The notes: a model not told the origin generated them from the letters alone. A DNA stretch of 64,000 nt from Harmothoe impar (GCA_947462335.1 OX381720.1:64749946-64813945), one strand, 5' to 3'. Counted from the stretch's first letter, positions 22,871 to 31,942 are shown. Numbers and translations: made by a program.

Positions 22871-23088
22871 GTTTTTTTTTTGTTTAGGATCCCGTGACTG
22901 GAAGCGACGTCGTCACATGAGTGACGCTTTAAGAGACTGCGCGACTTACTAGTAAAAGAAGCCGTATGATAATAAAAACACAACAATATTTTCTTTTAAT
23001 TTTTTTTTATTTATTTTTTTTTCAATCTTGATAAACACTCTATTTTTGAAAAGATGCACACGCTTATTTTTTTTTTATTTTTTTTTTT

Positions 23089-26000
23089 TCATATCTCTAA
23101 AGGACTCGTTGTCACACCGTCAGAATGCACGCGACGCTTATAATACAAGTAGCGCACGCCGTCTTTCTCTATGGTGTAGGTGACCATTTTGTTTCGCACC
23201 ACTTTGAAATTTCTATTTACAGCAATGAGAGTTTTTCGTTGGCGAAGAACATCCAAGAAGGCGTCTGGTTCCTGGGGGTTTTGTTTCTTCTGTACGCCTT
23301 TTGCACTCCATTTTTTGGATTTTCTTTCACCGGTGTCGCTGACTCGATCGTAGCAAATGTAAGTCTTAGGGTTGAGACTTAGGATCCCGTCACCTTCCCA
23401 CTCCGCTTTCATGAGCCCCGAAGTTCTCAGATCGTGAAGGTACCGTCTCTCACAACATCCGCCGGGCGGCGCACACCATTCTCGCACTCTTTCCGTTTTT
23501 GTCTTCACGAAAAGCTCTAAGTGCTCGTCGCACACCGCTGTCGGAAGCCACTTTCGTTTCTCTCTGAAGTACGTCTCTCTCAGGCGAGGTTTCACTAGGT
23601 CATCCAACGTGGCACCGCTGAGAGCCATGTAAAGACTGTCGGTGTCCATTTGACAAAGGGCATAATCGCGCCGATCGACGAATCTATCCAAGAAGTCGTA
23701 TGTGAACTCTAACATTTTCAACTTCGCGTACTGGTATACCATGAACCCTATCTGAATAGGGAGGTTGTTCTTGACCGTTTTCGGTTGTAGTCCGACTTCA
23801 AACAGATCGGAAGTCAACTCGGACGCCTTTTTGAAGCGCCACGAATTGGCCAATAGTTCGAACTTCCGACTGTCGGTGTATCTCACCGCCGTGTGTTTTT
23901 CTTTGTTGCAGATTGTTTTACCGTACGTAGCGTTTCCCATTAACTTGTAACAGTCTGACAGAATTTTCTCGTTCTCGTTCACGTCGCCACGTCTTCGCGC
24001 CGCCGTCACTTCGTCCGCGAAACCGGCAAAGGAGCGTTTAGGTAGGTATTCTACCACCAGCTGCACTTTGGTGACTATCAAACCGTGCTCTAAATACCAC
24101 TTGAGAAGCGGCGTTCCCAAGAGAATATTTTTTCCGTGGTAACTCCCTATCAGACATCTCTGAGGCGTGCTCAACAGCTTTTCTTCCTGCGCAAAGTCTG
24201 ACATGTGAGGGCCTATGTCCGATTTTGAAACGGTCGCGTTCTTGAAAACGGGGGTCATTTCTTCGAAGTACTCTCGTAGGTGAGGCGGCGTAGTGATGTC
24301 CACTTGAACTAAACCGAACATTTTCTCCTCTTTCACAGCGGAAAGGATGTCGCTCTCGCTCATCGCGTTTCGAGACACTTTCAAAGCGTCAACCTTCCAG
24401 CGTTGTTGGGAGGCCTTGACCCGCTCATCTCGACGCTTCATCTCTCGCCATTCGCACTCCCACACGACGACCAGCTTGTAACCTAACGCTTTCAAGTAAG
24501 CGCTTACTCTGGTCGTTCTGTCGCGTCTCTCCTCTCTCAGTGAAGCGCACTGATATCGGTGCGACGGTATGCACTCGTGAGCGTGGAACCAACACCCGTG
24601 AAACTGGAAAACCGTATTAGAGGCCGCGTGAAATCCGTCCACGCGAATTCTCCGACAGCCTACCGCCATCTCGCCGCCGTTCAGAGCGTGGCGCAGTTTC
24701 ACGTCGCGGTCGTGCTCTACGAAGCGTAACCACTCCAAAGCGCTGTGAGAGTTTCTTTGCCTGATTTCGGGCTTGAACTCGGTCTCGGGCCGTCTCACCG
24801 CGTAATAGCCCGTGCAGTGCGCTTCGCTCATGCAGCGCAAGTACAGTGAGTTAGCGTCTAGTCCTAGGATGTGTTGGCACGGTCTCGCTTCTTCGCCGTA
24901 CTTGTGCTCCCTTATCCGCGTGGTGCCCTTCTCGTGAAATCTATGGAAGATGATGGAAGGACCGCCGACTAGATTCTCTTTGATCAGAGCATGGAGGACG
25001 GCGTCGAACTGGGGAAACGTTGTGAACGCGTCTACTAGGTTTTGGAAGAGGAAGCGTAAAGTCAAACCGGCGAGAGAAACTCCGTCTTTCAACATGTCGA
25101 TGCCGCGATCTTGGAAAAATTTAGCGTGATTTTTCAGAGCTTCTATGAAAGGTTTCACGTCTTTGTTGTTGTAGTGGATCAAGTAGTCTTCCATAGTTTG
25201 CATCTTCTCGTCGGACCAAACTTTCTGACATGCGGCGTAGTCGGATTCGGACATTTTGACGCCCGTCAGCTCGCTGTCGAAAGCCGATCTCGGCGGCAGC
25301 GTTCTGTTTGCCAGTTTCCTGGTAGACGTCATCCATTCGTAAGGAAAGTGACCTTTCTCTTCGTTCCTGGTGAAAGCTCGCAAATAGGTCGCGTAGTTGT
25401 AACCGGGTGCCAAATAGTTGACTACGTCCAAGAAAACCGTGTGCTGTGTGTAAACCGCCAAGTATTGATTGCTTCTCTTTATGACGCTGAATTCTTGGTT
25501 TCTTCGGTCTCCGGAGGCGAAGAACGAGTGAAGGCGTATTTTGATCAGGTTCAAGTCGTAACGCCCCGAGTTGAAGCCCACCACTGGAGCTTGACGGATG
25601 TATCTCAGAAGACGCTTCTTCAGTTGAACTAACGGGTGTCTGGTCTGAGCCGCAGCGAAGCCGCCTGGAGAAGGGGTGGTGAACGTCGCCTCCTCCAGCA
25701 GGAGAGCTTCACCTATCGCCGCATCTAACTTCGCTAACGTCGGTCGGTAAAGTTCTAGCACAGCTTCCCCGATCGCTTTGGCGTTCTCGTTTATGTGATT
25801 TAAAACTCGGTCCAACAAGGGGTCGGAATCTGCGTCGGACGCTCTGACGAAGCAGACGGGCCCCTCCCACCCCGGAAAGTCGGATGCGACGCTAGCCGAC
25901 AAAGGGACGTGATCCCACAGCAGGGACACGTGCTCCGTCGACGGTTCTTTGCACGGTCTGAAGAAAGCCTCGAAATCGAAGGCGATCTTGTAAGGGTAGA

Positions 26001-27216
26001 TTCCGGAATGTCCGTCGGGGGGAAAAATGGAGAAGTCTGCTAGCGCTTCGAAAATCGTTCTCGAATTTTGGTAGATGCCACCTACGTAGCGCAACTTGAC
26101 TTGTCGGCAAGAGGAAAGCTGGTTCCTGTGTCTCTTCAGCAAGAACTCGGTGGTGAACGCCGCCTTACACTTGCAACATTCGTATATGCCCGCGTACGCG
26201 TTGAAGTCCGTGACGAGAGAGACGTGCAAACCGCCTTTCGCCGTCAGGTGTAGGTTGACTTTACCTCGGGCGGCCACAGTTCTGGAAGGCGGTCTGATCA
26301 GAGTAACGCGTCTTCTCAACTTCCGCCCCGGCACTTGACGCGACGCGGTGTAAACCGCTATTTGTACGTCAAACAAGTTCTCTAACGCGGGTAAGTCGCG
26401 GATGTTCAGACCCGGAAAGGATTCAGGTGTGGCAGCGGGACAGAACTGACGTAACAAATCTGGAGCGCGCTTGCTGGTGTTGTATAAGTGAAAGGAAATG
26501 CAGCGGAAGATGCAGAGGTTGTCCTTGTTGGGAAAATCTAACACGCCGCTTCTCTTTCCAACTCGACCGGCCTGAGTGATCCTACCGCCTATGGGGAATT
26601 CCCCCGGTCCCATGTAAACGCAGATGTTCAAATTGGTAGGAAAAAGAACGTGCCACTTGGTGTCAGCGTCGCAAAGTTTCCGTACCTCCTCGCAAGCGAC
26701 GGTGTTTTGCATCTTTGAGAGGAGCTCTTCCAAAGTTTCTGAATTAGTTACAGTAGGGAGCGGTTGTATGAGAGTTGCGTTGTTCTGGGAGGCGTGGAAG
26801 TAGCGCAGTTTGCTCTTGTCTTCTCTGTGTTGTAACAGTAAGCCTACCGAGAAACCCACTTTGTATCTGAATCTTTGTGTCAAGTGAATGCGACGCATAG
26901 TATCTACAGCGTCACTCAACTCGCCGGTTGGTAGCCTGAAGTTTGTTACACTCACGCGAGTCCCGTGCATCCTGACGCCCGTTTGTATCGCAGGCCAATT
27001 CGCCGTGAACGTTTCCTCCCCGTTCGGTACAGCACATATGCGCGGAGGGACGGTCACCCCGTCCAGAGATTCGCGTCGACAAGCGCTCTTTCGGCAATCC
27101 CCTTCGCCGCATAGAGGGCAAAACTTAGCTACTACTCTACAATTTTCTACGTGTCTCTCGTGGTTGTACGCTCTTTTAAACATTTTGAAACACTTTTCGC
27201 ATACGTACTGTGTCAT
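23089..27216 (-). CDS. polB: Protein-primed family B DNA polymerase (pPolB), Polinton type
   Basis: A 1,375-residue intact polymerase that would copy the linear element from a terminal protein primer. The ATG at 27216 is used; upstream only GTG is in frame. Domains: C2H2-like finger and Cys cluster (6-46); an OTU-like segment (about 228-343, DNLCIFRC with Cys235 and GLHVSL with His331 as possible catalytic pair); a second Cys/His finger (348-370). Exonuclease motifs are ExoI DFE (414-416), ExoII FNSGRYD (548-554) and ExoIII Y682-x3-D686. Polymerase motifs are A DANSLY (Asp787), B KLMGNATYG (1091-1099), C DTDS (1191-1194) and KTY (1284-1286). A Cys/His-rich insert (HGCWFHAHEC) lies between A and B. 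All catalytic residues are present. The stop at 23089 is followed by AATAAAA within 20 bases. It is the downstream gene of a same-strand pair with the PC4-like gene. Confidence 0.93.
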   Translation of the reverse strand: MTQYVCEKCFKMFKRAYNHERHVENCRVVAKFCPLCGEGDCRKSACRRESLDGVTVPPRICAVPNGEETFTANWPAIQTGVRMHGTRVSVTNFRLPTGELSDAVDTMRRIHLTQRFRYKVGFSVGLLLQHREDKSKLRYFHASQNNATLIQPLPTVTNSETLEELLSKMQNTVACEEVRKLCDADTKWHVLFPTNLNICVYMGPGEFPIGGRITQAGRVGKRSGVLDFPNKDNLCIFRCISFHLYNTSKRAPDLLRQFCPAATPESFPGLNIRDLPALENLFDVQIAVYTASRQVPGRKLRRRVTLIRPPSRTVAARGKVNLHLTAKGGLHVSLVTDFNAYAGIYECCKCKAAFTTEFLLKRHRNQLSSCRQVKLRYVGGIYQNSRTIFEALADFSIFPPDGHSGIYPYKIAFDFEAFFRPCKEPSTEHVSLLWDHVPLSASVASDFPGWEGPVCFVRASDADSDPLLDRVLNHINENAKAIGEAVLELYRPTLAKLDAAIGEALLLEEATFTTPSPGGFAAAQTRHPLVQLKKRLLRYIRQAPVVGFNSGRYDLNLIKIRLHSFFASGDRRNQEFSVIKRSNQYLAVYTQHTVFLDVVNYLAPGYNYATYLRAFTRNEEKGHFPYEWMTSTRKLANRTLPPRSAFDSELTGVKMSESDYAACQKVWSDEKMQTMEDYLIHYNNKDVKPFIEALKNHAKFFQDRGIDMLKDGVSLAGLTLRFLFQNLVDAFTTFPQFDAVLHALIKENLVGGPSIIFHRFHEKGTTRIREHKYGEEARPCQHILGLDANSLYLRCMSEAHCTGYYAVRRPETEFKPEIRQRNSHSALEWLRFVEHDRDVKLRHALNGGEMAVGCRRIRVDGFHAASNTVFQFHGCWFHAHECIPSHRYQCASLREERRDRTTRVSAYLKALGYKLVVVWECEWREMKRRDERVKASQQRWKVDALKVSRNAMSESDILSAVKEEKMFGLVQVDITTPPHLREYFEEMTPVFKNATVSKSDIGPHMSDFAQEEKLLSTPQRCLIGSYHGKNILLGTPLLKWYLEHGLIVTKVQLVVEYLPKRSFAGFADEVTAARRRGDVNENEKILSDCYKLMGNATYGKTICNKEKHTAVRYTDSRKFELLANSWRFKKASELTSDLFEVGLQPKTVKNNLPIQIGFMVYQYAKLKMLEFTYDFLDRFVDRRDYALCQMDTDSLYMALSGATLDDLVKPRLRETYFREKRKWLPTAVCDEHLELFVKTKTERVREWCAPPGGCCERRYLHDLRTSGLMKAEWEGDGILSLNPKTYICYDRVSDTGERKSKKWSAKGVQKKQNPQEPDAFLDVLRQRKTLIAVNRNFKVVRNKMVTYTIEKDGVRYLYYKRRVHSDGVTTSPLEI

Positions 27217-27417
27217 GTTTTTTTTCACTCGGTTACCAACTACTTAGCCGTCTAACTATCTATCTATCTATCTAGCCATCTATCAATCTGTCGTCTATGT
27301 AACTATCTTTCTGTCTGCTGTCTGTGTATCCGTCTGTCTGTCTGTCTGTCTGTCTGTCTCATACAGCGTACGTCAAACGCTGTGTGTGTGTGTGCGCGCG
27401 TGAGCGTTGAGCGTCTC
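27217..27417. repeat. Spacer with TCTA, TCTG and TG microsatellites
   Basis: The 201-bp gap between the two minus-strand genes of Element 1 consists largely of (TCTA)n, (TCTG)n and GTGTGTGCGCG simple repeats. No promoter motif stands out, so pPolB may be expressed from a shared or spliced transcript. Confidence 0.6.
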
Positions 27418-29004
27418 TCATTCCGAATCTATGCCGAGATATTTCAGAATGATCTCTGTTTTGTCATCCAACTCTTTGAGCGCTCTGGCGGACAGCGTCA
27501 CCCCCTGCTGTGTGGGTTTTTTGTCAGGACCTTCGTACTTGCGCACGTGGACGAGGTTCTTACCGCTGTAGTAGCTCACAGCTGCGTACACTTCGCCCGC
27601 CTCATCCAGCACTGCGAACCAGGGGGTGTGATTAGGTTTTCCTTGCGCGGCCGCTGTGTCGCGTATGCGCACCACTGCGCGGATATCGGCGATGCGTGCT
27701 ATGAGCTCGCGCAGCGCGTCGGCCGTGAAGTGCACTCGCTTGCTTCTGGTCAGAGACGCCTCTTTCACCTGGCCGTCTTTTGTGTAGCGCGGCCTCCTAG
27801 ACAGTCTAGCCACGTCCTCCCAGATCTCCAGCGTCAAAGCTCCGTCTAAGCAGAACTCTAACCCGAGTGTTTTCTCTGCTTCTTCTCGTCCATCTCCTTC
27901 TTTTTCTTGTATTTTTCTCTTCTTAGTGGGCCTTGTTGTTCTGGAACTCACCTTAGAACGTTTCACACCCGCAGGATGAGTAACACCATCAGCGTGAGCT
28001 GAATCAGCAGCAGAACCGATAGCAGGAGCAGCGTCAGCGCTGGTGGTATCGGAGGTCTCGTTGTTGGAACAGCGCAGCCACACGCCGTCCGTGCTGTGTG
28101 TAGCGGTAGAAGATGAAGCGCCGCCGCCGCCCTCGTAAGGTGGCGGTGAGGGCAGTCGCCACGGACCGGACGGGGGGGCGCTAGCAGTGGAGGAAGTGAG
28201 GTCGAAAGGTCGAAGAGGGAAGCCGAAAAACGTACCGCTCACCCCTTGCCCTTCGGGTTCTTCGTACGCCTCGTCGTCAGCGTCGTTCTCTGTCTCACCC
28301 TGTTGCTGCTCCTCCTCCTCCTCTTCTTCTCGGTTCAGGGGCTGAGTGTCCGAATAGCTGTAACTCTCAGCGCGAGCGGCGTCGAGGGCGTCCGTCGATG
28401 TAGTGGTGGAGGAGAGGGGCTGTGCAACGTGCGGCAGGTCATCAAAGTCATCAACAGTAGTGGGGAGGTAAAAACCCGGTTGCCAGTACTGCGCTGTGCC
28501 AGGAGCGTTGTCGTCAGTAGTAGTAGCAGTAGCAGCAGGTGCAGCAGAAGCAGCCGCAGCAGGCGCAGCCGCAGCAGACGCAACAGTAGCAGGCGCAGCA
28601 GCAGCCTCAGCAGGCGCAGCCGTAGCAAGCGCAGCAGTAGCAGGCGCAGCAGCAGCAGCAGCAGCAGCAGCAGCGGCAGGCGGGACGGCGGTAGCAGCGG
28701 CAGCGCGCTTAGCAGCAACGTGTACCGTCGCGAGTGTAACAACGTCGCTAGCACGACGACTGCTACCAGTAGTACTACTAGTACTACTACCACTACTACT
28801 ACTACTGCTACTACTAGTGCTACTGCTACTACTACTACTACTACTACTGCCGCGAGCGCTCGCTACAGCAGGAGGGTGATAAGACCAACCGGCTGCGGCG
28901 GTAGTCTCATGTTCAGTAGCAAGAGCAGGCACTGACGCTAAACGAACGCTGTTCCGCGTAGTCTTCTTGTTCTTGAACGCCGCTAGCTGTTGTCTTTTGC
29001 TCAT
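27418..29004 (-). CDS. Putative ssDNA-binding protein with PC4-like C-terminal domain
   Basis: A 528-residue protein. The ATG at 29004 has a near-ideal start context (CACCACCATGA) and a TATA box about 60 bases upstream, so the longer frame upstream (no ATG) was not used. The N-terminal two thirds is low complexity: poly-Ser, then an Ala/Pro stretch, then a Glu/Gln acidic run. A basic bipartite nuclear-localisation-like cluster (RPTKKRK) follows around residues 355-365. The last ~150 residues are compact and ordered. GKNLVHVRKYE...KPTQQGVTLSARALKEL resembles the PC4/Sub1 fold (GK-x-VHVRKY, KKG-V-L), and the preceding half (RRPRYTKDG...VHFTADALRELI) looks like a second diverged copy. Protein-primed replicons usually encode such an ssDNA-binding protein. 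The PC4 assignment rests on motif resemblance only. Confidence 0.6.
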   Translation of the reverse strand: MSKRQQLAAFKNKKTTRNSVRLASVPALATEHETTAAAGWSYHPPAVASARGSSSSSSSSSSTSSSSSSSSGSSTSSTTGSSRRASDVVTLATVHVAAKRAAAATAVPPAAAAAAAAAAAPATAALATAAPAEAAAAPATVASAAAAPAAAASAAPAATATTTDDNAPGTAQYWQPGFYLPTTVDDFDDLPHVAQPLSSTTTSTDALDAARAESYSYSDTQPLNREEEEEEEQQQGETENDADDEAYEEPEGQGVSGTFFGFPLRPFDLTSSTASAPPSGPWRLPSPPPYEGGGGASSSTATHSTDGVWLRCSNNETSDTTSADAAPAIGSAADSAHADGVTHPAGVKRSKVSSRTTRPTKKRKIQEKEGDGREEAEKTLGLEFCLDGALTLEIWEDVARLSRRPRYTKDGQVKEASLTRSKRVHFTADALRELIARIADIRAVVRIRDTAAAQGKPNHTPWFAVLDEAGEVYAAVSYYSGKNLVHVRKYEGPDKKPTQQGVTLSARALKELDDKTEIILKYLGIDSE

Positions 29005-29064
29005 GGTGGTGACTGTAGAGAGCAGCAAAAAAGAATGAGTGAGTGAATGGAGGTTTCCAAGCCC

Positions 29065-29072
29065 CTTATATA
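29065..29072 (-). promoter_or_regulatory. TATA box of the PC4-like gene
   Basis: TATATAAG on the minus strand, 61 bases upstream of the ATG at 29004. A start about 28 bases downstream would leave a 5' UTR of about 35 bases. Confidence 0.6.
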
Positions 29073-29087
29073 CGCCTTCTCGCTTCT

Positions 29088-29460
29088 AGAGCTAAGCTAC
29101 TTACCGACCCTGTTCAGCTGCCGCCGGCTGGCCGGCGGCCATTCACAAAGAGAAACAAAAAGACATAAGGCATGACGTTTTCAGCTGGATCCCTTTCCCC
29201 CCCCCCCTCTTTTGAGAGATCGACTGTGATGATGAGCTAAGCCGCTTACCACCCTGTTCAGCAATTCAACGCGCATTAGCTGTATAAAGGGTTAAGCGGT
29301 TGCTGCCTGCCGTCGACTGACCGGCGGCGGCCATTCACAAAGACATAAGGTATGACGTTTTCAGCTGGATCCCTTTTTGAGGGATCCACTGTGGTGAGCT
29401 AAGCCGCTTACCACCCTGTTCAGCCATTCAGCGCGCGTTAGCTGTATAAAGGATTAACGG
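29088..29460. repeat. Triplicated promoter-like block between divergent genes
   Basis: The block GAGCTAAGCCGCTTACCACC...CTGTTCAGC occurs three times (about 29087, 29234, 29396), each with GACGTTTTCAGCTGGATCCC and GGCCATTCACAAAG in the intervening sequence. TGTATAAAG (TATA-like, plus) occurs at 29281 and 29443. It lies between the minus-strand PC4-like gene and the plus-strand death-domain gene and is probably regulatory. Confidence 0.6.
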
Positions 29461-29965
29461 TAACGGTGATGAGCTTACAGTGTGTATACAAAAAAAAACT
29501 ACAGGAGGCGTGTGGCGTGAAGCAGGACCCCCCTAAGACGAACGTGTCTGTCTGTGAGTAGAGGCGTGTGCATGTGGTGAGCGACTTAAGTGTAAGACAA
29601 AAATCGCCACCTCCTGCCATGGTGAGTAGACCGGGCCGGCCAGGCGGGCGGGCGGCCGGCTAGTTCAATAGGGAGGGGTGACAGCTGCCTAAGGCTGTGC
29701 ATGAAAAAAAAATCCGATTTTCACCTGACCTCTGACGTTTGTTACAATGAATGTCAGAGGGAGGGAGACGTCCTCGGGTAGGGGGTAGGAGGTATTAAGG
29801 CTATGAGTGAGGAAAAAACACCGTTTTCAGCTGGTCTCCACGGATAGCGATGCCACACCCCCTCGTCATCTAAGCTCTTAAGGAGCGGAGCGGCTGAAAA
29901 AGCGTCATGCGGACAGGGCGCTAGACAGCTGGAGCGCTGTTGGAAATGGGATTAAACTCCCTCTG

Positions 29966-29973
29966 TATAAAAA
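29966..29973 (+). promoter_or_regulatory. TATA box of the death-domain gene
   Basis: TATAAAAA in CTGTATAAAAAGCTC, 158 bases upstream of the ATG. A (CCG)n/(CCA)n tract at 30028-30112 would lie in the 5' UTR. Confidence 0.55.
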
Positions 29974-30057
29974 GCTCTCATTTCTGTTGGAAAAAAAACA
30001 TATCGCCTCTGACCCCAGTAACGGCTACTACCACCACCACCGCCACCACCACCACCG

Positions 30058-30097
<40 letters not shown>

Positions 30098-30123
30098 TGC
30101 CGCCGCCGCCAAGACGAGACGAG

Positions 30124-30873
30124 ATGGCTCAAGCTATTCCACTTTCAAGCTCGCCTTCACCGCCCGGTGCGCCTGAAAAAAAGTTAATGCGGCTTGACGA
30201 CGTGAGACGCGGCGCGAGGCAGCAGACCGATGATGGGGAGACCCGACAGGTAGGACAGCGGCGGTTAGCCTATAGCGACGCCTTGCTTCGTCAACTAGGT
30301 AAAGAGTTGAGCGGCTGTTGGAGAGAGTTGGGCAGTAGCTTAAAAGTCAGCGCCGCCCGTATGGATGCTCTAGTAGAGCGCAGTGTCAAGACACCGGAGG
30401 AGCTGTGTACGGCGATGTTCCGAGTGTGGTGGGGTGAAACCCCGCATCGTCATAGATGGGGCGAGCTCGGTCGCGTCTTCACCCGCATTAGACGCATGGA
30501 ACTGTTGGCTCAGTGGATGGCCCTTCTCCACAGACAGGGGTTGGATTTCGAAAACCCCGACTCGCGCGCGATGCATAAGCACTTGGGCACCCTCGGCAGA
30601 CGTCTGGGTAGCAGGTGGAAAGAGGTGGGGGACCATTTAAAATTGTCGCCTGAGAGGTTAGATAAGATCGCTGAAGAATGCGAATACGGAGGAAGTCCCG
30701 CTGAGTGGGCCTTCCGAGTGTTGAAAATGTGGCAAGATGAAGCTGACGGCGCCGGCGGTACGCCTTTTGAACTCCTTCGAGTGTTGACTGAGGACATGGG
30801 AAAGTTTGGCCTCGGCATCGCGATATTACTTGACTTTATCAAGCAAGAAACAACGAGAACGACGGACATGTGA
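30124..30873 (+). CDS. Tandem death-domain protein carried by Element 1
   Basis: A 249-residue protein. The ATG at 30124 has G at -3 and +4. After a 50-residue disordered, basic N-terminus come two copies of a six-helix death-fold pattern. Copy 1 (about 53-134) reads LGKELSGCWRELGSSLKVSAARMDAL...RVWWGE...LGRVFTRIRRMELLAQWM. Copy 2 (about 151-240) reads LGRRLGSRWKEVGDHLKLSPERLDKI...VLKMWQDE...LLRVLTEDMGKFGLG. The W-x-x-L/V-G-x-x-L signature, the central Trp after the acidic helix and the final amphipathic helix match death domains of apoptosis and innate-immune adaptors. No caspase, kinase, TIR or nucleotide-binding domain is attached, so it could only bridge or block other death-domain proteins. 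The role (suppressing host cell death or signalling) is inference from domain content and location. Confidence 0.75.
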   Translation: MAQAIPLSSSPSPPGAPEKKLMRLDDVRRGARQQTDDGETRQVGQRRLAYSDALLRQLGKELSGCWRELGSSLKVSAARMDALVERSVKTPEELCTAMFRVWWGETPHRHRWGELGRVFTRIRRMELLAQWMALLHRQGLDFENPDSRAMHKHLGTLGRRLGSRWKEVGDHLKLSPERLDKIAEECEYGGSPAEWAFRVLKMWQDEADGAGGTPFELLRVLTEDMGKFGLGIAILLDFIKQETTRTTDM

Positions 30874-31030
30874 ATTGTTGTGTTTTATTTTCATACGTCT
30901 TCTTTATTAGTAAGTAAAAAAAAAAAAAAAAATCATAACAATTAAGACGCGCGATCTCTTAAAGTGTCACTTCCTCCAGTCGCAGCTGATCGCCTCATCG
31001 CAGCACGTGATAAACAAAAAAAAAACACGA

Positions 31031-31072
31031 AGAGACACGCTTCTTCCTCTCGAGAGGAAGAAGCGTGTCTCT
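31031..31072. repeat. Perfect 42-bp palindrome
   Basis: Two 21-base arms (AGAGACACGCTTCTTCCTCTC and its exact complement) meet at CTCGAG with no loop. It lies 158 bp after the death-domain stop and before the C-rich tract. It could fold as a cruciform or RNA stem, for instance in 3' ends of convergent transcripts or in replication. Confidence 0.9.
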
Positions 31073-31114
31073 CGATTGAAAATCTTTTTCTTTCTTAAAA
31101 GAGACAAACGCGCC

Positions 31115-31275
31115 CCTTAGAGTGCCCCCCCCCTAGAGTGCCCCCCTCCCCCCCCTCCCCCCCTCCCCCACTCGCCCCATGCATCCTAAAAGCGCCCCCC
31201 TCCCCATGCATGTTAAAAGGGCCCCCCTCCCCCCCTCCCCTCCCCTCCTTCCCCTCCTTCCCCCTTATACACTCT
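31115..31275. repeat. C-rich subterminal tract of Element 1
   Basis: Runs of 5-9 C separated by T, with ATGCATCYTAAA spacers. The complementary strand has many G-runs able to form quadruplexes. The same kind of tract, including ATGCATCTTAAA and GTGCCCCCCTCCCC, occupies the equivalent position in Element 2 (45648-45765). Confidence 0.75.
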
Positions 31276-31479
31276 AAAGAACGCTTCTAACTAGTTCAAT
31301 AAGTCACTTCCAGTCGCTCGTAAAACAATAAAAAATGAAAAAAAAACTTATATCGTGGTGTTTTTTATTAGTTTACCAAAAAAAAATAAGAGACTCGCCT
31401 CCTCCTCCAAAAAAAAAAGATATCACATTTTAAAGCCCGTGACCCCTTAAAGACGCTCATCTCTTCATTAAGTCGCGTG

Positions 31480-31484
31480 ACGTC

Positions 31485-31515
<31 letters not shown>

Positions 31516-31936
31516 CTTCTTCTTCTTCCGGTCACGTGATCAATCAGGTCACTTCCGGTCACGTGATCCTCAATGAGGTCACTTCCGGTTGGCCATTAGG
31601 TCATGTGACGTCACTTCCGGTCCCCTAAGTAGGTCAGTAGGTTACCCAGAATGCACCATCCCCTAAGTAGGTCACTTCCGGTCACCCAATGGAGGCCTCT
31701 GATTGGCTGCAGGGTTACCCAGAATGCACCGCTAATCCCCTAAGTAGGTCACTTCCGGTCACGTGACCCAATGGCGGCCTCTGATTGGCTAACTAGGTCA
31801 CGTGACGTCACCACTAATCCCCTAAGTAGGTCACTTCCGGTCACGTGACCAAATGGAGGCCTCTGATTGGCTGCATGTCGATTGAGTAATAAACAGTACT
31901 TAACTATAGTCCCGTTCCGATACATACTATACTACT
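31480..31936 (-). repeat. Element 1 right terminal inverted repeat
   Basis: Mirror of the left TIR, beginning inside at a (CTT)n run (31485-31527). Over the outer ~330 bp I count only a few differences from the left copy (for example GGCCGCCATTGGG versus GGCCTCCATTTGG). Confidence 0.9.
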
Positions 31937-31942
31937 CCGGTT

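Larger units (their letters stand above)
22414..31936. mobile_element. Element 1: Polinton/Maverick-like element with pPolB
   Basis: A complete 9,523-bp element. It starts AGTAGTATAGTATGTATCGG and ends with the exact reverse complement, inside TIRs of about 455 bp, and is flanked by the 6-bp duplication CCGGTT (22408-22413, 31937-31942). Six-base duplications, AG...CT ends, long TIRs and a protein-primed PolB are Polinton hallmarks. Contents are pPolB (minus), a putative ssDNA-binding protein (minus) and a tandem death-domain protein (plus). Usual Polinton genes (RVE integrase, FtsK-type ATPase, adenovirus-type protease, major and minor capsid) are not found in any frame. At 9.5 kb it is also shorter than the typical 15-20 kb. 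Intact frames, matching TIRs and a perfect duplication suggest recent insertion. It may need an integrase in trans. Confidence 0.9.

Noticed and set aside
25111..25632. 173-residue frame antisense to the polymerase
   Set aside because: It lies over conserved exonuclease codons; no recognisable domain.
28246..28935. Plus-strand Ser/Arg-rich and Ala/Leu-rich frames opposite the PC4-like gene
   Set aside because: Shadows of trinucleotide repeats in the low-complexity N-terminus of the minus-strand gene.
22414..31936. Integrase, capsid, ATPase or adenain-type protease in Element 1
   Set aside because: None of the remaining frames has the motifs or length; absence is reported but spliced or very diverged genes cannot be excluded by eye.
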